From assembly GCA_024226555.1 (NCBI GenBank), contig JAAELO010000198.1, positions 1-64,000 on the forward strand: a stretch of DNA of 64,000 nucleotides. Reading direction: 5' to 3'. The notes under the pieces were generated by a model. It worked only from the letters and a program-made list of their open reading frames with translations. It had not been told where the DNA came from and did no database searches. The first letter of the stretch is position 1. Each line of letters starts with the position of its first letter. The stretch comes from Desulfobacterales bacterium. Lineage in GTDB: Bacteria > Desulfobacterota > Desulfobacteria > Desulfobacterales > JAAELO01. The position numbers and the translations under genes were made by a program. Shown here piece by piece: positions 45,225 to 58,335 of the stretch.

Positions 45225-45841
45225 GATAATCTCCCTTCGATATTTTTAACCGAAGACTCGATAAGTATCAGGTTATCATATCTCAATATATCATAAACGT
45301 TCAAGCCATCAGAATTTAAGACTTTAGCACATTGTACATTTCTTGACGAAAGAATAAGATTTTTATCATCATCATCACAAACAATTAAAGTTTTCTTTAC
45401 ATCCAAAGCTTTAATAACTTCATTAAACTTTTTTGTTTTGATCTCATCAAGCCCAAAACTATCAACGACAATGAGCTGCTCATTTTGCAACTTGCTGCTT
45501 AAAGCCATCTTAAGTGCTAATTTTCTAACTTTTTTATTGATTTTAAAATCCCAGGATTTCTGCTGAGGTCCAAAAACAACTCCGCCACCTTTTCTCAAAG
45601 GTGATTTAACACTTCCAGCCCTGGCATTACCAGTACCCTTCTGCCTGAATAACTTCTTAGTGCTTCCACTTACATCAGCCCTGTTTTTTACGGAAGCTGT
45701 TCCGGAGCGCTTTCTTGCAAGTTGCATTTTAACAACCTGATGCAGCACACTTCCTTTTACTGTGATATTAAAAATGCTATCCTGAAGATCAACCTCTGAG
45801 ATCTTATCTCCATTTGCATTCTGTACACTTACAACAGCCAT
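45221..45841 (-). CDS. rplD: 50S ribosomal protein L4
   Basis: A 206-residue L4. The basic tunnel loop reads TKKLFRQKGTGNARAGSVKSP and is followed by GVVFGPQQKSWDFKINKKVR. The start at 45841 (MAVVSVQN) has GGGGA at good spacing; a longer frame starts at 45853. In E. coli L4 represses its own operon; no comparable leader is visible here. Confidence 0.96.
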   Translation of the reverse strand: MAVVSVQNANGDKISEVDLQDSIFNITVKGSVLHQVVKMQLARKRSGTASVKNRADVSGSTKKLFRQKGTGNARAGSVKSPLRKGGGVVFGPQQKSWDFKINKKVRKLALKMALSSKLQNEQLIVVDSFGLDEIKTKKFNEVIKALDVKKTLIVCDDDDKNLILSSRNVQCAKVLNSDGLNVYDILRYDNLILIESSVKNIEGRLS

Positions 45842-45900
45842 TTTATTCCCCACGTTAAAACCTGATAATTGTTTTAACAGTTTGAATTCATATTCTTTAA

Positions 45901-46530
45901 CTAGATCTTATTAATCTGAATAAGACCTTCTTTAGACCCAGGGACCGCACCCCTTACAAGAATAACATTATCTTCGGGTCTGATATCGATTATTTCTAAA
46001 TTTTTAACGGATACTTTATCTACTCCGTAATGACCTGGTAATTTCTTACCTTTAAATACTTTCGCAGGCCATGCACTACAACCTATTGATCCAGGTATAC
46101 GGTGACTTCTACTACCGTGAGTTTTACGACCACCGCCGAAACCGTGTCTTTTTATAACTCCGGCAAAACCTCTACCTTTTGAAGTTCCAGTTACAGAAAC
46201 AATATCCCCAACATTAAAAATATCAAGTGAGATTATTTGCCCTGCTTCAAAATCTTCAGGTTTTTCTACCTTAAACTCTTTTAGGAATCTGAAATTTTTA
46301 CCACCAGATTTTTCAAAGTGACCTTTTTCAGGTTTGTTTGAGTGCTTATCTTTCTTCTCTTGGTAACCAAGCTGAAGAGCACTATAACCGTCTGTCTCTT
46401 TTGATTTAACCTGAGTAACTGCACATGGACCGACCTGAAGCACTGTTACAGGTACATATTTTCCATCAGGTGAAAAAATTCCCGACATTCCCAGTTTTTT
46501 TCCAATTAATCCTCTACACATGGTAGTCAC
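45901..46530 (-). CDS. rplC: 50S ribosomal protein L3
   Basis: A 209-residue L3 ([29 protein letters not shown]-like [18 protein letters not shown]). The start is a GTG at 46530, with AGGA four bases ahead; an ATG three codons later (46521) is an alternative with a poorer spacing. It is between rpsJ and rplD as usual. Confidence 0.95.
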   Translation of the reverse strand: MTTMCRGLIGKKLGMSGIFSPDGKYVPVTVLQVGPCAVTQVKSKETDGYSALQLGYQEKKDKHSNKPEKGHFEKSGGKNFRFLKEFKVEKPEDFEAGQIISLDIFNVGDIVSVTGTSKGRGFAGVIKRHGFGGGRKTHGSRSHRIPGSIGCSAWPAKVFKGKKLPGHYGVDKVSVKNLEIIDIRPEDNVILVRGAVPGSKEGLIQINKI

Positions 46531-46541
46531 AATTTCCTAAG

Positions 46542-46847
46542 CTACAGTTTTATCTCCACATCAACGCCAGGAGAAAGATCCAGCTTCATAAGTGCATCAA
46601 CAGTTTGCTGGGTTGGCTCTAAAATATCCAACAGGCGTTTGTGGGTTCTGATTTCAAATTGCTCTCTCGACTTTTTGTCAACATGTGGTGATCTCAAAAC
46701 ACAAAATTTATTAATTCTGGTCGGAAGCGGAATAGGTCCTACAATTTTCGCTCCGGTTTTTTTTGTTGTTTCGACAATATCCAGTGCTGACTGATCGAGA
46801 AGCTTATGATCATACGCTCTAAGTCTAATTCTAATTTTGGTATTCAT
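46542..46847 (-). CDS. rpsJ: 30S ribosomal protein S10
   Basis: A 101-residue S10 ([39 protein letters not shown]). It also serves as NusE in transcription antitermination. It follows tuf by 26 bp, joining the str and S10 blocks. Confidence 0.98.
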   Translation of the reverse strand: MNTKIRIRLRAYDHKLLDQSALDIVETTKKTGAKIVGPIPLPTRINKFCVLRSPHVDKKSREQFEIRTHKRLLDILEPTQQTVDALMKLDLSPGVDVEIKL

Positions 46848-46873
46848 TGATAATTTACTCTGACTTTGGAATA

Positions 46874-48067
46874 TTATTCAATTATTTCGCCAACAACGCC
46901 AGCACCAACAGTTTTACCACCTTCTCTAATTGCAAAACGAAGTTCTTTTTCCATTGCAATTGGAGCGATTAGCTCAGCTGTAATAGTGATGTTATCACCA
47001 GGCATTATCATTTCAACACCTTCTGGTAAATTCAATATACCTGTTACGTCTGTCGTTCTAAAAAAGAACTGAGGTCTGTAACCTGTAAAGAATGGCGTAT
47101 GTCTCCCACCTTCTTCTTTACTAAGAACATAAATTTCAGCAGAGAATTTAGTATGAGGTGTAATAGATCCAGGCTTGGCAACAACCTGTCCACGCTCAAC
47201 CTCTTCTCTCTTTGTTCCCCTGATAAGAAGCCCAACATTATCTCCAGCACGACCTTCGTCAAGAAGCTTTCTGAACATCTCAACACCAGTACACACTGTC
47301 TTTGTTGTTTCCTTGATACCAACAATCTCTACATCTTCACCAACTTTGATGATTCCTCTTTCAACACGGCCAGTAACAACTGTACCACGACCTGAAATAC
47401 TGAAAACATCTTCGATTGGCATTAGGAAAGTTTTGTCCGTATCACGAACTGGTTCTGCGATGAAAGAATCACATGCATCCATCAATTCGAAAATTGGTTT
47501 AGCATCATCACTTGTAGCATCATCAGATTCAAGCGCTTTAAGGGCACTTCCTCTGATAATTGGAGTGTCATCTCCTGGGAACTCATATTTATCAAGTAGT
47601 TCCTGAAGTTCCATCTCAACAAGTTCAATTAGTTCTTCATCATCAACCATATCACACTTGTTTAGAAACACAACAATAGCTGGAACACCAACCTGACGAG
47701 CAAGAAGAATATGTTCTCTTGTCTGAGGCATTGGTCCATCATCAGCACTTACAACAAGAATTGCACCGTCCATCTGAGCTGCACCAGTAATCATGTTCTT
47801 GATATAGTCAGCGTGACCGGGACAATCTACGTGTGCGTAGTGTCTGTTGTCTGTTTCATATTCAACGTGTGCCGTTGCAATAGTAATCCCACGTTCTTTT
47901 TCTTCAGGTGCTTTGTCAATCTCATCGAAAGCTATTGCCTGGCCACCACTTTTTAATGAGAGCTGTTTTGTTATCGCAGCTGTCAAAGTAGTTTTACCAT
48001 GATCAATGTGACCAACTGTACCGATATTGACGTGAGGTTTACTTCTATCAAATTTTTCCTTGGACAT
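46874..48067 (-). CDS. tuf: Elongation factor Tu, copy 1
   Basis: A 397-residue EF-Tu GTPase, with the P-loop [21 protein letters not shown] and NKCDMVDD. It delivers aminoacyl-tRNA to the ribosome. It differs from the second copy (61485-62678) at only two or so residues in the variable segment ([11 protein letters not shown] versus [11 protein letters not shown]) while many synonymous sites differ. fusA, which usually lies between rpsG and tuf, is not here; the 89-bp gap has an imperfect hairpin around 48099-48127. Confidence 0.98.
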   Translation of the reverse strand: MSKEKFDRSKPHVNIGTVGHIDHGKTTLTAAITKQLSLKSGGQAIAFDEIDKAPEEKERGITIATAHVEYETDNRHYAHVDCPGHADYIKNMITGAAQMDGAILVVSADDGPMPQTREHILLARQVGVPAIVVFLNKCDMVDDEELIELVEMELQELLDKYEFPGDDTPIIRGSALKALESDDATSDDAKPIFELMDACDSFIAEPVRDTDKTFLMPIEDVFSISGRGTVVTGRVERGIIKVGEDVEIVGIKETTKTVCTGVEMFRKLLDEGRAGDNVGLLIRGTKREEVERGQVVAKPGSITPHTKFSAEIYVLSKEEGGRHTPFFTGYRPQFFFRTTDVTGILNLPEGVEMIMPGDNITITAELIAPIAMEKELRFAIREGGKTVGAGVVGEIIE

Positions 48068-48156
48068 TTTGTCCTCCCTTACCTTATTAAAAATACAAAC
48101 TTATTCCCTATTAAAAAGAGAATAAGTATAATAAATTTACAATTTGTTAAATAATC

Positions 48157-48627
48157 TTACCATCTATAATGAGCAAAAGCTTTGTTTGCATCTGCCATTT
48201 TATGGGTGTCTTCTCTCTTTTTAACTGATGCGCCTCTGTTATTGAATGCATCAACAAATTCAGATGCAAGCTTTTGAGCCATGCTCTTTTCAGAACGCTT
48301 TTTTGAGTAAGCTATTAACCATCTCATTGCAAGTGCTTGTCGTCTTGCTTGTCTGATCTCAGTTGGAACCTGATAAGTAGATCCACCTACTCTTCGGGAT
48401 TTAACTTCAACCTGAGGCATCACATTTTCCATCGCTTTTTCAAAAACTTCAAGAGGGTTATCCTGTGTTTTTTCTTTAACAAGATCAAGTGATGTATAAA
48501 CAATTTTCTCAGCGGTACTTCTTTTACCGTCACTCATTATGCTTTTAATAAACTTTGTAACTAGTTTACTGTTAAACTTTGGATCAGGTATTACCTCTCT
48601 TTGAGGGACTTCTCTTCTTCTAGGCAT
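48157..48627 (-). CDS. rpsG: 30S ribosomal protein S7
   Basis: A 156-residue S7 ([49 protein letters not shown]). It lies in the 30S head and contacts E-site tRNA. It is followed by tuf rather than fusA. Confidence 0.98.
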   Translation of the reverse strand: MPRRREVPQREVIPDPKFNSKLVTKFIKSIMSDGKRSTAEKIVYTSLDLVKEKTQDNPLEVFEKAMENVMPQVEVKSRRVGGSTYQVPTEIRQARRQALAMRWLIAYSKKRSEKSMAQKLASEFVDAFNNRGASVKKREDTHKMADANKAFAHYRW

Positions 48628-48657
48628 AATATATCGTTACTCTCTAATTAATTAAAA

Positions 48658-49029
48658 TTATTTAGGTTTCTTAACTCCGTATTTGGAGCGACCCTGTTTC
48701 CTATCTTCTACACCTAATGTATCCAAGGTACCTCTAACGACATGGTAACGCACACCAGGTAAATCTTTCACTCTTCCACCACGTATTAAAACTACTGAGT
48801 GTTCCTGAAGGTTATGGCCCATACCAGGGATGTAAGCAGTCACTTCCATACCCGAGGTTAATCTTACTCTGGCAACTTTTCTTAATGCCGAATTAGGTTT
48901 TTTGGGAGTTGAAGTGTATACACGAGTGCAAACTCCCCTTCTTTGTGGACAACCTTTAAGGGCAGGAGTGTTTGTTTTCTTAACACTGCGTTTCCGTCCC
49001 TTTCTTACCAACTGGTTAATAGTAGGCAT
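48658..49029 (-). CDS. rpsL: 30S ribosomal protein S12
   Basis: A 123-residue S12 ([42 protein letters not shown]). Lys residues in the KPNSAL and PGVRYH loops are the classic streptomycin-related sites. The start at 49029 fits the AAGGAG spacing better than the TTG three codons earlier. Confidence 0.98.
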   Translation of the reverse strand: MPTINQLVRKGRKRSVKKTNTPALKGCPQRRGVCTRVYTSTPKKPNSALRKVARVRLTSGMEVTAYIPGMGHNLQEHSVVLIRGGRVKDLPGVRYHVVRGTLDTLGVEDRKQGRSKYGVKKPK

Positions 49030-49189
49030 TCTTTTCAAACTCCTTTAATTAAATCTAATCTTCACCTAATGACAAATCACAGAATAATATAACGAGGCAT
49101 TTTCTATGTCAAGTTTAATTTAAAAACTGCACAAATGTCCTGATAGATTTAAGCTTAAAAAATAATCTGTTAACAAATACAAATAATAA

Positions 49190-49220
49190 CGAACAGCCCT
49201 TAAAATTGAGGGACTGTTCG
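49190..49220 (-). terminator. Terminator after rpoC
   Basis: A hairpin with CGAACAG/CTGTTCG arms, extended by CCCT/AGGG with one mismatch, lies 26 bp past the rpoC stop. On the minus strand it is followed by TTATTATTTG. It separates the rpoBC transcript from the str operon. Confidence 0.75.
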
Positions 49221-49245
49221 TATAATCTGCTGCTATAATCTGTTA

Positions 49246-52200
49246 TTAAAATTCGTTCGCAACATTTTCAACTTCTGCAGATTCCTGAACATTAATCTGG
49301 AATTTTCTGTATGTTTTAACACCAGTTCCTGCAGGAATTAATCGTCCCATAATAACATTTTCTTTTAAACCGCGTAGGTCATCTTTCTTTCCCCGGATAC
49401 TTGCTTCAGTAAGAACTTTGGTGGTTTCCTGGAAAGATGCGGCTGAGATAAAACTGTCAGTACTTAGTGATGCTTTAGTGATACCAAGAATCAGAGGTTC
49501 ACCAACGGCAGGTTCTCCACCCTTCTCAACAACAGCCTGGTTAACCTCAGCAAATCTGGTTCTGTCAACCTGTTCATCAACTATAAAATCAGTATCTCCA
49601 ACTTCAATAATATTAACACGTCTCATCATCTGACGAACAATAACTTCTATGTGTTTATCATTGATTCGTACACCCTGAAGCCTGTAAACCTGTTGAACTT
49701 CATCAACAAGATAACTGGCAAGAGCAACTTCACCTTTAATGTTAAGTATATCCTGAGGATTTGCAGATCCACCGATAAGTTTCTCACCGGCCCTAACAAA
49801 GTCACCCTCAAAAACATTAAGATGACGACCTTTTGGTATAAGGTACTCTTTCTTGTCACCAACTCCAACAGGAGTTACTGTAACTTTTTGTTTACCTTTG
49901 GTTCCTTTGGAGATCGAAATATATCCATCAATTTCACTAAGTACAGATGTCTCTTTAGGTTTTCTAATTTCAAAAAGCTCTGCAACTCTTGGAAGACCAC
50001 CGGTAATATCTTTGGTTTTTGTTGTAGCTCTTGGAAGCTTAGCTATAACATCACCAGCTCTAACTTCGTCACCCTCTTCAACCAGAAGAATAGCTTCATT
50101 AGGAAGAGGATATCTTGCAAGTCCACCTGATGATGGAAGAAGTGCAGTTTTGTTTGCATCATCTTTAATGGAAATTCTTGGTCTAACGTCTGCAGATTTT
50201 CCTTCAGTGATTGTTCTACTTGATTTACCAGTAACAGGGTCAAGTTTTTCATGCATCGTCTGGCCTAAAATAATATCTCCAAACTTAACTCTTCCTGAAA
50301 CCTCTGTAAGGATCGGAACCGTGAAGGGGTCCCATGATGCAAGTATATCACCAGGAGCTACCTTTGCTCCATCTTCAACATTAAGCTGAGCTCCGTAAAT
50401 CACAGAGTTTTTCTCAAGTTCACGACCTGTTTCACCTAAAATTACGAACTCACCACCTCGTCTGTTCATAACAACCTGCAAACCTTCTGCAGTGGTAACA
50501 ATATTAAGGTCATCAACAAATTTTACACTTCCGGAAACCCTTGACTTAATCTCTGCAACCTCAACCTTTCTACTTGCTGTACCACCAATATGAAAAGTAC
50601 GCATGGTAAGCTGGGTTCCAGGTTCACCGATTGATTGGGCTGATAAAATACCAATAGCCTGGCCTATCTCGACAGTTGTACCATGGGAAAGATCTCTACC
50701 ATAGCATTTTGCACATACACCAAACTTTGTTTTACATGTTAGAACTGATCTTATCTTAACCTTTGAAACACCGGCACTCTCAACCTTATCCAGATAATAT
50801 TCATCAATCTCTGTATTAGATGGTACAATTATTTCATCGGTAAAAGGGTCAAGAATATCTTCAAGGGTAACACGCCCAAGAATTCTCTCACCAATTCTCT
50901 GAATAACTTCACCACCTTCGGTAAGAGCTTCAACCTCAATACCCATCATTGTTCCACAATCATCTTCAAGAACAACACAGTCCTGAGCAACATCAGCAAG
51001 TCTCCTGGTAAGATATCCAGAGTTTGCAGTTTTTAGTGCAGTATCGGCAAGACCCTTACGGGCACCGTGAGTTGAGATGAAATACTGAAGAACTGTCAAT
51101 CCCTCTCTAAAGTTAGCGGTAATAGGTCTTTCAATGATTTCACCGGATGGTTTCGCCATCAAACCACGCATACCAGCCAGCTGTCTCATCTGATCCTTAC
51201 TACCCCTTGCTCCGGAGTCTGCCATCATAAAGATTGGGTTAAGTTTATCATCATATTTATTAAGAAGCCTTATATCATCTGAAGTTTCTTCAGCTTGTTT
51301 TGTAAGAGGCGGTTGTTTCATCGTATCCATCATGGAATTAGCTATATCATCTGTTGATTTTGCCCAGATATCTACAACTTTATTGTATTTCTCACCCTGA
51401 GTGATAAGACCTTCTGTATACTGTTTATTAATCTCATTAACTTTATTTTCTGAGTTATCGATAATATCCCATTTATTTTCCGGGATAATCATAGCATCGA
51501 TAGATATGGACAAACCACCTTCAGTAGAAGCCTTGTAACCGATATCTTTTAACTTATCAGCGAGAATTACAGTAGCTTTAGGTCCAATATTTCTGTATGC
51601 ATAGTCGATTAATTGCCTGCAACCACTTTTATCAAGCAACTTGTTGATCATCTCAAATTCGATCTCAGTTTTTGAATCAAGCATTTTGAAAATAAAGTAT
51701 GAATTTCCAGAAGCTACAATTTCACTAACTTCGTCTGTTCCAAGTTTGAAAACTCTCTCAGCAACTTTCTCATCACAATCAAAGATCTTCTTAAAATCTG
51801 TTTGCTTAAGTTTACCAATTAAGCCATCATTTTCTCTCGCTCTTGTTTTTGAATGCTCATGAATAAGATCTATAAAATCTGCACCCTCATCAAGTTCCTT
51901 CAAAATCTGCTTTGAAAGTTTTTTACTTGAAACCTTAATATGACGAAGATTTGCTATCAGATCATGTGGTATTATATCCCAAAGGAAAACTCTACCAACT
52001 GTTGTATCAACTTTTACACCATTTAATCTGACAAATATTTTAGCATGGATTGGTATTTTTCCAGCATCATAAGCATTTCTAACTTCAGCAGGACTAGAAA
52101 AATAACTTCCTTCTCCTGGGCAACCTTCTACTATTCTTGTCATGTAGTAGATACCAAGTACTATATCCTGAGTTGGAACAATAATTGGTTGTCCGTTTGC

Positions 52201-53679
52201 AGGAGATAGAATGTTGTTACTTGCAAGCATTATAACTCTTGCTTCTACCTGAGCTTCAATTGTAAGAGGAAGGTGAACAGCCATCTGGTCACCATCAAAA
52301 TCGGCATTGAAGGCTGTACAAACAAGTGGGTGAAGCTGTATGGCTTTTCCTTCAATAAGAACAGGCTCAAATGCCTGAATACCTAATCTGTGAAGGGTTG
52401 GTGCTCTGTTTAGCATAACAGGGTACTCTTTAACAACCTTATCAAGCGTATCCCAAACTTCAGGAGTTTGCTTCTCAACCATTTTTTTAGCACTTTTTAC
52501 AGTTGAGACATAACCATCTTTTTCAAGACCATGATAAATAAAAGGTTTAAAAAGTTCCAAAGCGATTTTTTTAGGTAGACCACACTGGTGAAGTCTTAAA
52601 CCAGGACCAACTGTAATAACAGTACGTCCTGAATAGTCAACACGTTTACCCAGCAGGTTTTGTCTGAATCGACCCTGCTTACCTTTAAGAGTGTCACTCA
52701 AGGATTTAAGAGGTCTTTTATTTGTTCCGGTAACAACTCTACCATGTCTACCATTGTCGAAAAGAACATCAACAGATTCCTGAAGCATTCTTTTTTCATT
52801 TCTAACAATAATATCCGGAGCTTTTAGTTCTACCAGTCTGTTTAATCTGTTATTTCTGTTAATAACTCTTCTGTAAAGATCATTTAGATCAGATGTAGCA
52901 AAACGACCTCCCTCAAGAGGAACAAGAGGTCTTAGATCCGGAGGAAGAACAGGTACAACTGACATGATCATCCATATAGGATCAATCCCAGAATTTTTAA
53001 AAGCATCAACAATTTTAACCCTTTTAGAGAGTTTTAACCTTTTTGCAAGGGAGTTTGTAGCTTTTATTTCATCTCTAAGATCATTATATATTTCTGTAAG
53101 ATTCAGCTCTTCAAGAAGCATTTTAACTGCTTCAGCACCAATTCCTGCAACAAATGTATCCCCATATAGCTCCATGGCTTCATGGTACTTCTCATCTGAA
53201 AGTAATTGGTACTTCTGAAGGGGTGTCTCTTTTGGATCAACTACAATATAGCTGTCGAAGTAAAGAACCTTCTCCATATTTTTAAGTGTAATATCAAGAA
53301 GATTACCTATTTTACTTGGAAGGCTTTTTAAAAACCAAATATGAGCAACAGGTGTACTTAGTTCGATGTGAGCCATTCTCTCTCGTCTAACTTTAGACTG
53401 AATAACTTCAACACCGCACTTCTCACAAATAACACCTCTGTGTTTCATACGTTTGTATTTACCACAATTACATTCATAATCCTTTGTAGGACCAAATATC
53501 TTGGCGCAGAAAAGTCCGTCACGCTCAGGTTTAAATGTTCTGTAGTTAATGGTTTCAGGTTTTTTTATTTCACCATTTGACCATTGTCTTATTTGTTCCG
53601 GAGATGCAAGTGAAATAGTTACACTCTCATAAAGCTTGGGATCAACCGGTTTGGCGAAGAAATCGTATATAGTTTCCAA
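49246..53679 (-). CDS. rpoC: RNA polymerase beta' subunit
   Basis: A 1477-residue beta' subunit. The zinc-binding N-terminus ([19 protein letters not shown]), the rudder/switch region, and the catalytic [14 protein letters not shown] are all present, as is the bridge-helix/trigger-loop section ([16 protein letters not shown]). A start at TTG 53679 is preferred because AAGGAG precedes it at proper spacing; the reading frame is open to an earlier TTG at 53703, which would overlap rpoB. The rpoC ribosome binding site overlaps the rpoB stop region. Confidence 0.97.
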   Translation of the reverse strand: METIYDFFAKPVDPKLYESVTISLASPEQIRQWSNGEIKKPETINYRTFKPERDGLFCAKIFGPTKDYECNCGKYKRMKHRGVICEKCGVEVIQSKVRRERMAHIELSTPVAHIWFLKSLPSKIGNLLDITLKNMEKVLYFDSYIVVDPKETPLQKYQLLSDEKYHEAMELYGDTFVAGIGAEAVKMLLEELNLTEIYNDLRDEIKATNSLAKRLKLSKRVKIVDAFKNSGIDPIWMIMSVVPVLPPDLRPLVPLEGGRFATSDLNDLYRRVINRNNRLNRLVELKAPDIIVRNEKRMLQESVDVLFDNGRHGRVVTGTNKRPLKSLSDTLKGKQGRFRQNLLGKRVDYSGRTVITVGPGLRLHQCGLPKKIALELFKPFIYHGLEKDGYVSTVKSAKKMVEKQTPEVWDTLDKVVKEYPVMLNRAPTLHRLGIQAFEPVLIEGKAIQLHPLVCTAFNADFDGDQMAVHLPLTIEAQVEARVIMLASNNILSPANGQPIIVPTQDIVLGIYYMTRIVEGCPGEGSYFSSPAEVRNAYDAGKIPIHAKIFVRLNGVKVDTTVGRVFLWDIIPHDLIANLRHIKVSSKKLSKQILKELDEGADFIDLIHEHSKTRARENDGLIGKLKQTDFKKIFDCDEKVAERVFKLGTDEVSEIVASGNSYFIFKMLDSKTEIEFEMINKLLDKSGCRQLIDYAYRNIGPKATVILADKLKDIGYKASTEGGLSISIDAMIIPENKWDIIDNSENKVNEINKQYTEGLITQGEKYNKVVDIWAKSTDDIANSMMDTMKQPPLTKQAEETSDDIRLLNKYDDKLNPIFMMADSGARGSKDQMRQLAGMRGLMAKPSGEIIERPITANFREGLTVLQYFISTHGARKGLADTALKTANSGYLTRRLADVAQDCVVLEDDCGTMMGIEVEALTEGGEVIQRIGERILGRVTLEDILDPFTDEIIVPSNTEIDEYYLDKVESAGVSKVKIRSVLTCKTKFGVCAKCYGRDLSHGTTVEIGQAIGILSAQSIGEPGTQLTMRTFHIGGTASRKVEVAEIKSRVSGSVKFVDDLNIVTTAEGLQVVMNRRGGEFVILGETGRELEKNSVIYGAQLNVEDGAKVAPGDILASWDPFTVPILTEVSGRVKFGDIILGQTMHEKLDPVTGKSSRTITEGKSADVRPRISIKDDANKTALLPSSGGLARYPLPNEAILLVEEGDEVRAGDVIAKLPRATTKTKDITGGLPRVAELFEIRKPKETSVLSEIDGYISISKGTKGKQKVTVTPVGVGDKKEYLIPKGRHLNVFEGDFVRAGEKLIGGSANPQDILNIKGEVALASYLVDEVQQVYRLQGVRINDKHIEVIVRQMMRRVNIIEVGDTDFIVDEQVDRTRFAEVNQAVVEKGGEPAVGEPLILGITKASLSTDSFISAASFQETTKVLTEASIRGKKDDLRGLKENVIMGRLIPAGTGVKTYRKFQINVQESAEVENVANEF

Positions 53680-53689
53680 TACCTTCTCC

Positions 53690-56600
53690 TTAATTTCCTT
53701 CAATAAGGTTCATATCTAATCCGAGGCTTTGCAGTTCTTTCATTAAAACTCTGAAAGATTCTGGTAAACCTGGCTCTAGTACAGTCTGACCCTTAACAAT
53801 TTTTTCATACATTCTTGTTCTACCAGTCATATCATCAGATTTAACAGTGATGAATTCCTGAAGTGCATGTGCTGCACCGTATGCTTCCATTGCCCAGACT
53901 TCCATTTCTCCCAGACGCTGCCCTCCAAACTGCGCCTTACCACCAAGTGGCTGTTGCGTAACAAGTGAATATGGCCCAATAGATCTTGCATGTATTTTGT
54001 CATCAACCAAGTGGTGTAGTTTCAACATATACATGGCACCAACTGTAATTCTACCATCAAATCTCTCTCCTGTTTGACCATTAAAAAGTGTGGCCTGACC
54101 GGTCTGACATACACCAGCCTCTTCAAGAAGAGCTTTGATATCACTTTCACTTGCACCATCAAAAACAGGTGTCGCAACATGAACACCTTCTTTATAGTTC
54201 CCAGCAAATTTATAAAGTTCGTCATCTTCAAGTGTATCAATATGCTTAACTTCATCAGCATCTTTGAAGACAACTTTTAGTTTTTTCCTTAATTCATCTT
54301 TTTTCTGTTGATCAATCAAATCTTCAATTTGGGAACCAAGAGCTTTTGCTGCCCGGCCCAAATGTATTTCAAGAATCTGTCCAACATTCATACGGGAAGG
54401 TACACCAAGTGGGTTTAAAACCATATCAACAGGTGTTCCATCTTTAAAATAAGGAAGGTCTTCCTGAGGCAGAAGCCTTGAAACAACACCTTTATTTCCG
54501 TGCCTTCCTGCCATCTTATCACCAACAGATAGTATACGTTTCATAGCAACATATACTTTGATCATTTTTATAACACCAGGAGGAAGATCATCTCCTTTTT
54601 CATATCTTGCAACCTGCTTTTCAAAATGATTTCGTACATTTGCAACTAAATGTCTATACTTATCAAGCAGTTCATGAATATGTTCTGTTGCTTCAGAGTC
54701 ATCTAACACTATTCCCTCTAAGGCTGCCACAGAAACATTTTCTGCAAAACTTTCTGTGATTTTAGTTCCTTCGGGTAAGATGACACTCTTATCTTTTTTC
54801 AGGTCTGAGCTACATGTATTTCCAATAAGATGCTTCTTTAATCTTTCCCTAACAGACTCTTCGATGATTTTAATTTCATCATCCCTGTTATTTTCAAGAT
54901 TTTCTATCTCAAGATCTTCAATTGAACGTGTTCTTTCATCTTTCTCAACACCACGTCTTATGAAAACCTTTGCATCAACAACAACTCCTTCAACTCCTGG
55001 AGGAACTCTTAAAGATGTATCTTTAACGTCTCCTGCTTTTTCACCAAATATGGCTCTCAAAAGCTTCTCTTCAGGTGATAGCTGAGTCTCTCCTTTTGGA
55101 GCTATTTTACCAACAAGAATATCACCATGTTTTACCTCAGCACCAAGCCTAATGATACCGCTTTCATCAAGATCTTTCAGTGCTTCTTCACCAACATTTG
55201 GTATATCTCGTGTAACTTCTTCTTTACCTAACTTTGTGTCCCTTGCGACAACTTCAAACTCTTCGATATGGACAGAAGTATAAACACCATCACGTACAAG
55301 TTGCTCACTTACAAGGATTGAATCCTCATAGTTGTAACCACCCCATGGCATGAAGGCAACTGTAACATTCTTACCAAGAGCAAGTTCACCTTTTTCAGTT
55401 GAAGGACCATCTGCTATAACTTCTCCAGCTTTTACAAATTGACCAACTTTAACGATTGGTCTTTGGTTAAAGCAAGTATTTTGATTAGACCTTACAAATT
55501 TTTGAAGTTTGTAAATTCGAACGGGATTTTCTTCCTCATCCAGTTCATGTCTTATGATAATTTTTGATGCATTAACTTCAACAACAATACCATCTTTTTC
55601 AGCAACAATTGTAACTCCTGAGTCCCTTGCAACAATGCTCTCTATTCCGGTTCCAACAAGCGGAGATCTGGTTTGTGTAAGTGGAACACCCTGACGCATC
55701 ATGTTTGAGCCCATTAGAGCCCTGTTAGCATCATCGTTTTCAAGGAATGGAATAAGTGAAGCTGAAACACTAACAAGCTGATTTGGAGAAATATCCATTA
55801 ACTGAATTTTTTCTTTTTCAGCCATCTCAAGCTCTCCCTCAACGTGGGAGGTTACCATCTCATTTACGTACTCACCTTTCTCTGTTAAAGGTGCGTTAGC
55901 CTGAGCGATATAAAGTCCTTTTTCTTCGAAAGCGCTTAACATCTTTATATCTTTTGTTACTTTGCCCTCCTCAACTTTCCTGTAAGGAGTTTCAATAAAA
56001 CCAAAATCATTAACTCTTGCAAATGTACATAGGGAAACAATCAAACCAATATTTGGTCCTTCAGGTGTTTCAATAGGACAAATTCTTCCATAGTGTGAAG
56101 AGTGAACATCACGAACTTCAAAACCAGCTCTTTCTCTTGTTAAACCACCGGGCCCAAGAGCACTAAGTCTTCTTTTGTGAGTTGTTTCAGAAAGCGGATT
56201 AGTTTGATCCATAAACTGAGACAACTGACTTGTACCAAAAAACTCTTTAACAATTGCAGATACCGGCTTAGGATTAACAAGGTCATGGGGCATAAGAGCA
56301 TCAACTTCCTGCATACTCATTCGCTCTTTTATTGCTCGCTCCATTCTTACAAGACCGATTCTGTATTGATTTTCAAGAAGTTCCCCAACTGCTCTTACTC
56401 TTCTGTTACCAAGATGATCAATATCATCAACTACTCCCTGTGTATCTCTTAAATTAACAAGGGTTTTTGCTGTAAGAACAATATCTTCTTTTCTCAGTGT
56501 TAAAACATCAATAACAGTTTTTGCACCGAGTCTGTGATTCATTTTCATTCGGCCAACACCTGAAAGATCGTAATATGCAGTTTTAAAGAACATATTGTCG

Positions 56601-57772
56601 ATAAAATCCTGAGCAACTTCTGGTGTTGCAGGATTTCCAGGTCTTAATCTTTTATATATTTCAATTAAAGCTTCTTCTTTTGTATCGATCTTATCTGAAA
56701 CAAGTGTTTTTCTAATGGAGTCAGAACTGAAAGATTCATCAACATATAATAATTCGAAACTCTCAATATTATTATTTGTTAATTTTTCAAAAACCTCTTC
56801 ATCAAAAAGTTCACCTGGTTTTACAAGAGCCTCTCCATTTGCTTCGATAACTGAGGCGAAACCTCTTCCAAAAATATCTTCCTGTTTAATAGGATAGTGC
56901 TCAAGTTCAGTAGCTATAAATTGCTTGATTGCTTTTTTTGTAAAAAGTCTTCCGGATTTAACGATTGTTTCACCAGTTTTAGGATCTACAATGTCATAAC
57001 TTGCTCTTCGACCTTTCATGAATTTTTCATTAAATACTTTGAAAAGGCCGCTATCTTTTACGATAACTTTCTCTTTCTCATAAAAATAGTTCAAAAGGTC
57101 TTCGTTATTATAACCAAATGCTTTGAATAAGATTGTTACAGGGAATTTTCTTCTCCTGTCAATTTTTATATTAACGATGTCTTTTGGATCAATCTCCATA
57201 TCGATCCAGGATCCACGAACAGGAATAATCCTTGCGGAGTATATTATTTTTCCGCTTGAGTGTGTTTTGCCTTTATCATGGTCAAAAAACACACCGGATG
57301 ATCTGTGAAGCTGACTTACGACAACTCTTTCAGTTCCGTTAATGATAAAAGTTCCTCTTCCGGTCATTAATGGAATTGTTCCGAAGTAAATTTCCTGTTC
57401 TTTAATATCTCTGATATTAGAGGTTCCAGCATCACGATCCACATCAAAAACCATTAATCTAACTCTGATTTTCAAGGATATCTCGTAAGTCATACCTCTG
57501 TGAGTACACTCTTCCTCAGTATGTTTTATCTCTCCAAAATCATAAGATACAAAATCAAGTGAGGCGCTCCCTGTGAAGTCTTTAATAGGAAATACAGACT
57601 TAAAAACAGACTGTAACCCTATGTCCTTTCTCTTTTCTGGAGGGACATTCCTTTGTAGTAAACGATTGTATGAATCCTTCTGCATACCTATAAGATTTGG
57701 TATGTCAGCGATCATATGTTTCCCACCGAACTTCTTCCTTAAGCGTTTGAACGATAAAGGGTTTTCGGACAT
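53690..57772 (-). CDS. rpoB: RNA polymerase beta subunit
   Basis: A 1360-residue beta subunit. It contains the rifampicin-site region ([26 protein letters not shown] in two parts), a conserved [19 protein letters not shown] and the C-terminal [19 protein letters not shown]-like segment ([20 protein letters not shown]). It is followed by rpoC at once. Confidence 0.98.
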   Translation of the reverse strand: MSENPLSFKRLRKKFGGKHMIADIPNLIGMQKDSYNRLLQRNVPPEKRKDIGLQSVFKSVFPIKDFTGSASLDFVSYDFGEIKHTEEECTHRGMTYEISLKIRVRLMVFDVDRDAGTSNIRDIKEQEIYFGTIPLMTGRGTFIINGTERVVVSQLHRSSGVFFDHDKGKTHSSGKIIYSARIIPVRGSWIDMEIDPKDIVNIKIDRRRKFPVTILFKAFGYNNEDLLNYFYEKEKVIVKDSGLFKVFNEKFMKGRRASYDIVDPKTGETIVKSGRLFTKKAIKQFIATELEHYPIKQEDIFGRGFASVIEANGEALVKPGELFDEEVFEKLTNNNIESFELLYVDESFSSDSIRKTLVSDKIDTKEEALIEIYKRLRPGNPATPEVAQDFIDNMFFKTAYYDLSGVGRMKMNHRLGAKTVIDVLTLRKEDIVLTAKTLVNLRDTQGVVDDIDHLGNRRVRAVGELLENQYRIGLVRMERAIKERMSMQEVDALMPHDLVNPKPVSAIVKEFFGTSQLSQFMDQTNPLSETTHKRRLSALGPGGLTRERAGFEVRDVHSSHYGRICPIETPEGPNIGLIVSLCTFARVNDFGFIETPYRKVEEGKVTKDIKMLSAFEEKGLYIAQANAPLTEKGEYVNEMVTSHVEGELEMAEKEKIQLMDISPNQLVSVSASLIPFLENDDANRALMGSNMMRQGVPLTQTRSPLVGTGIESIVARDSGVTIVAEKDGIVVEVNASKIIIRHELDEEENPVRIYKLQKFVRSNQNTCFNQRPIVKVGQFVKAGEVIADGPSTEKGELALGKNVTVAFMPWGGYNYEDSILVSEQLVRDGVYTSVHIEEFEVVARDTKLGKEEVTRDIPNVGEEALKDLDESGIIRLGAEVKHGDILVGKIAPKGETQLSPEEKLLRAIFGEKAGDVKDTSLRVPPGVEGVVVDAKVFIRRGVEKDERTRSIEDLEIENLENNRDDEIKIIEESVRERLKKHLIGNTCSSDLKKDKSVILPEGTKITESFAENVSVAALEGIVLDDSEATEHIHELLDKYRHLVANVRNHFEKQVARYEKGDDLPPGVIKMIKVYVAMKRILSVGDKMAGRHGNKGVVSRLLPQEDLPYFKDGTPVDMVLNPLGVPSRMNVGQILEIHLGRAAKALGSQIEDLIDQQKKDELRKKLKVVFKDADEVKHIDTLEDDELYKFAGNYKEGVHVATPVFDGASESDIKALLEEAGVCQTGQATLFNGQTGERFDGRITVGAMYMLKLHHLVDDKIHARSIGPYSLVTQQPLGGKAQFGGQRLGEMEVWAMEAYGAAHALQEFITVKSDDMTGRTRMYEKIVKGQTVLEPGLPESFRVLMKELQSLGLDMNLIEGN

Positions 57773-57812
57773 AGCATCTCCAAATTTTTTATTAAACTAT
57801 AAACAGAATCAG

Positions 57813-57851
57813 CGGAAATAAATGGTGACAAACGACACCATTTATGTTCCG
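57813..57851 (-). promoter_or_regulatory. Processing/attenuation hairpin between rplL and rpoB
   Basis: On the minus strand CGGAACATAAATGGTG pairs with CACCATTTATTTCCG around an 8-base loop (one mismatch/bulge). No T-run follows. In E. coli the same position has an attenuator and an RNase III site that sets the ratio of ribosomal proteins to polymerase; a similar role is inferred here. Confidence 0.6.
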
Positions 57852-57886
57852 CAATCAGTAACAATAAATCTAAAACTTATTTTTTA

Positions 57887-58270
57887 TTATTTTAATTCTA
57901 CTTGAGCACCCGCTTCTTCAAGTTGAGCCTGAACTTTTTCAGCTTCTTCTTTTGCAACACCTTCTTTAATTGCCTTTGGAGCCTCATCTACAAGAGCTTT
58001 TGCTTCTTTTAGACCAAGACCTGTTATTGCTCTAACTTCTTTAATTACAGCAATCTTTTTATCTCCAGCAGAAAGTAAAACAACGTCAAATTCAGTTTGT
58101 TCAGCAGCAGCAGCTCCACCGTCAGCAGCAGGCATAGCTCCACCCATTACTACAGGAGCAGCAGCAGAAACACCAAATTTTTCTTCCATCTCTTTAACAA
58201 GTTCTGAAAGTTCCAGAACAGACATATTTGCTACAAATTCAATTACATCATCTTTAGTAATATCAGCCAT
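57887..58270 (-). CDS. rplL: 50S ribosomal protein L7/L12
   Basis: A 127-residue L7/L12: N-terminal dimerisation domain ([20 protein letters not shown]), an Ala/Gly-rich hinge ([21 protein letters not shown] in part), and the factor-binding C-terminal domain ([20 protein letters not shown]). It forms the mobile stalk on L10. The start at 58270 gives the conserved [13 protein letters not shown] lies a little far upstream. Confidence 0.97.
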   Translation of the reverse strand: MADITKDDVIEFVANMSVLELSELVKEMEEKFGVSAAAPVVMGGAMPAADGGAAAAEQTEFDVVLLSAGDKKIAVIKEVRAITGLGLKEAKALVDEAPKAIKEGVAKEEAEKVQAQLEEAGAQVELK

Positions 58271-58335
58271 TTTCTCTTTTTCCTCCATATGGAAAGCGAT
58301 TTTATCGCGTTTTTTCAAAAATTAAATATTTTTAG

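Noticed and set aside
46866-57308. Many long open frames opposite rpoB, rpoC and tuf
   Set aside because: They mirror conserved genes on the other strand, lack ribosome binding sites, and repeat identically in both tuf copies because the genes are near-identical.
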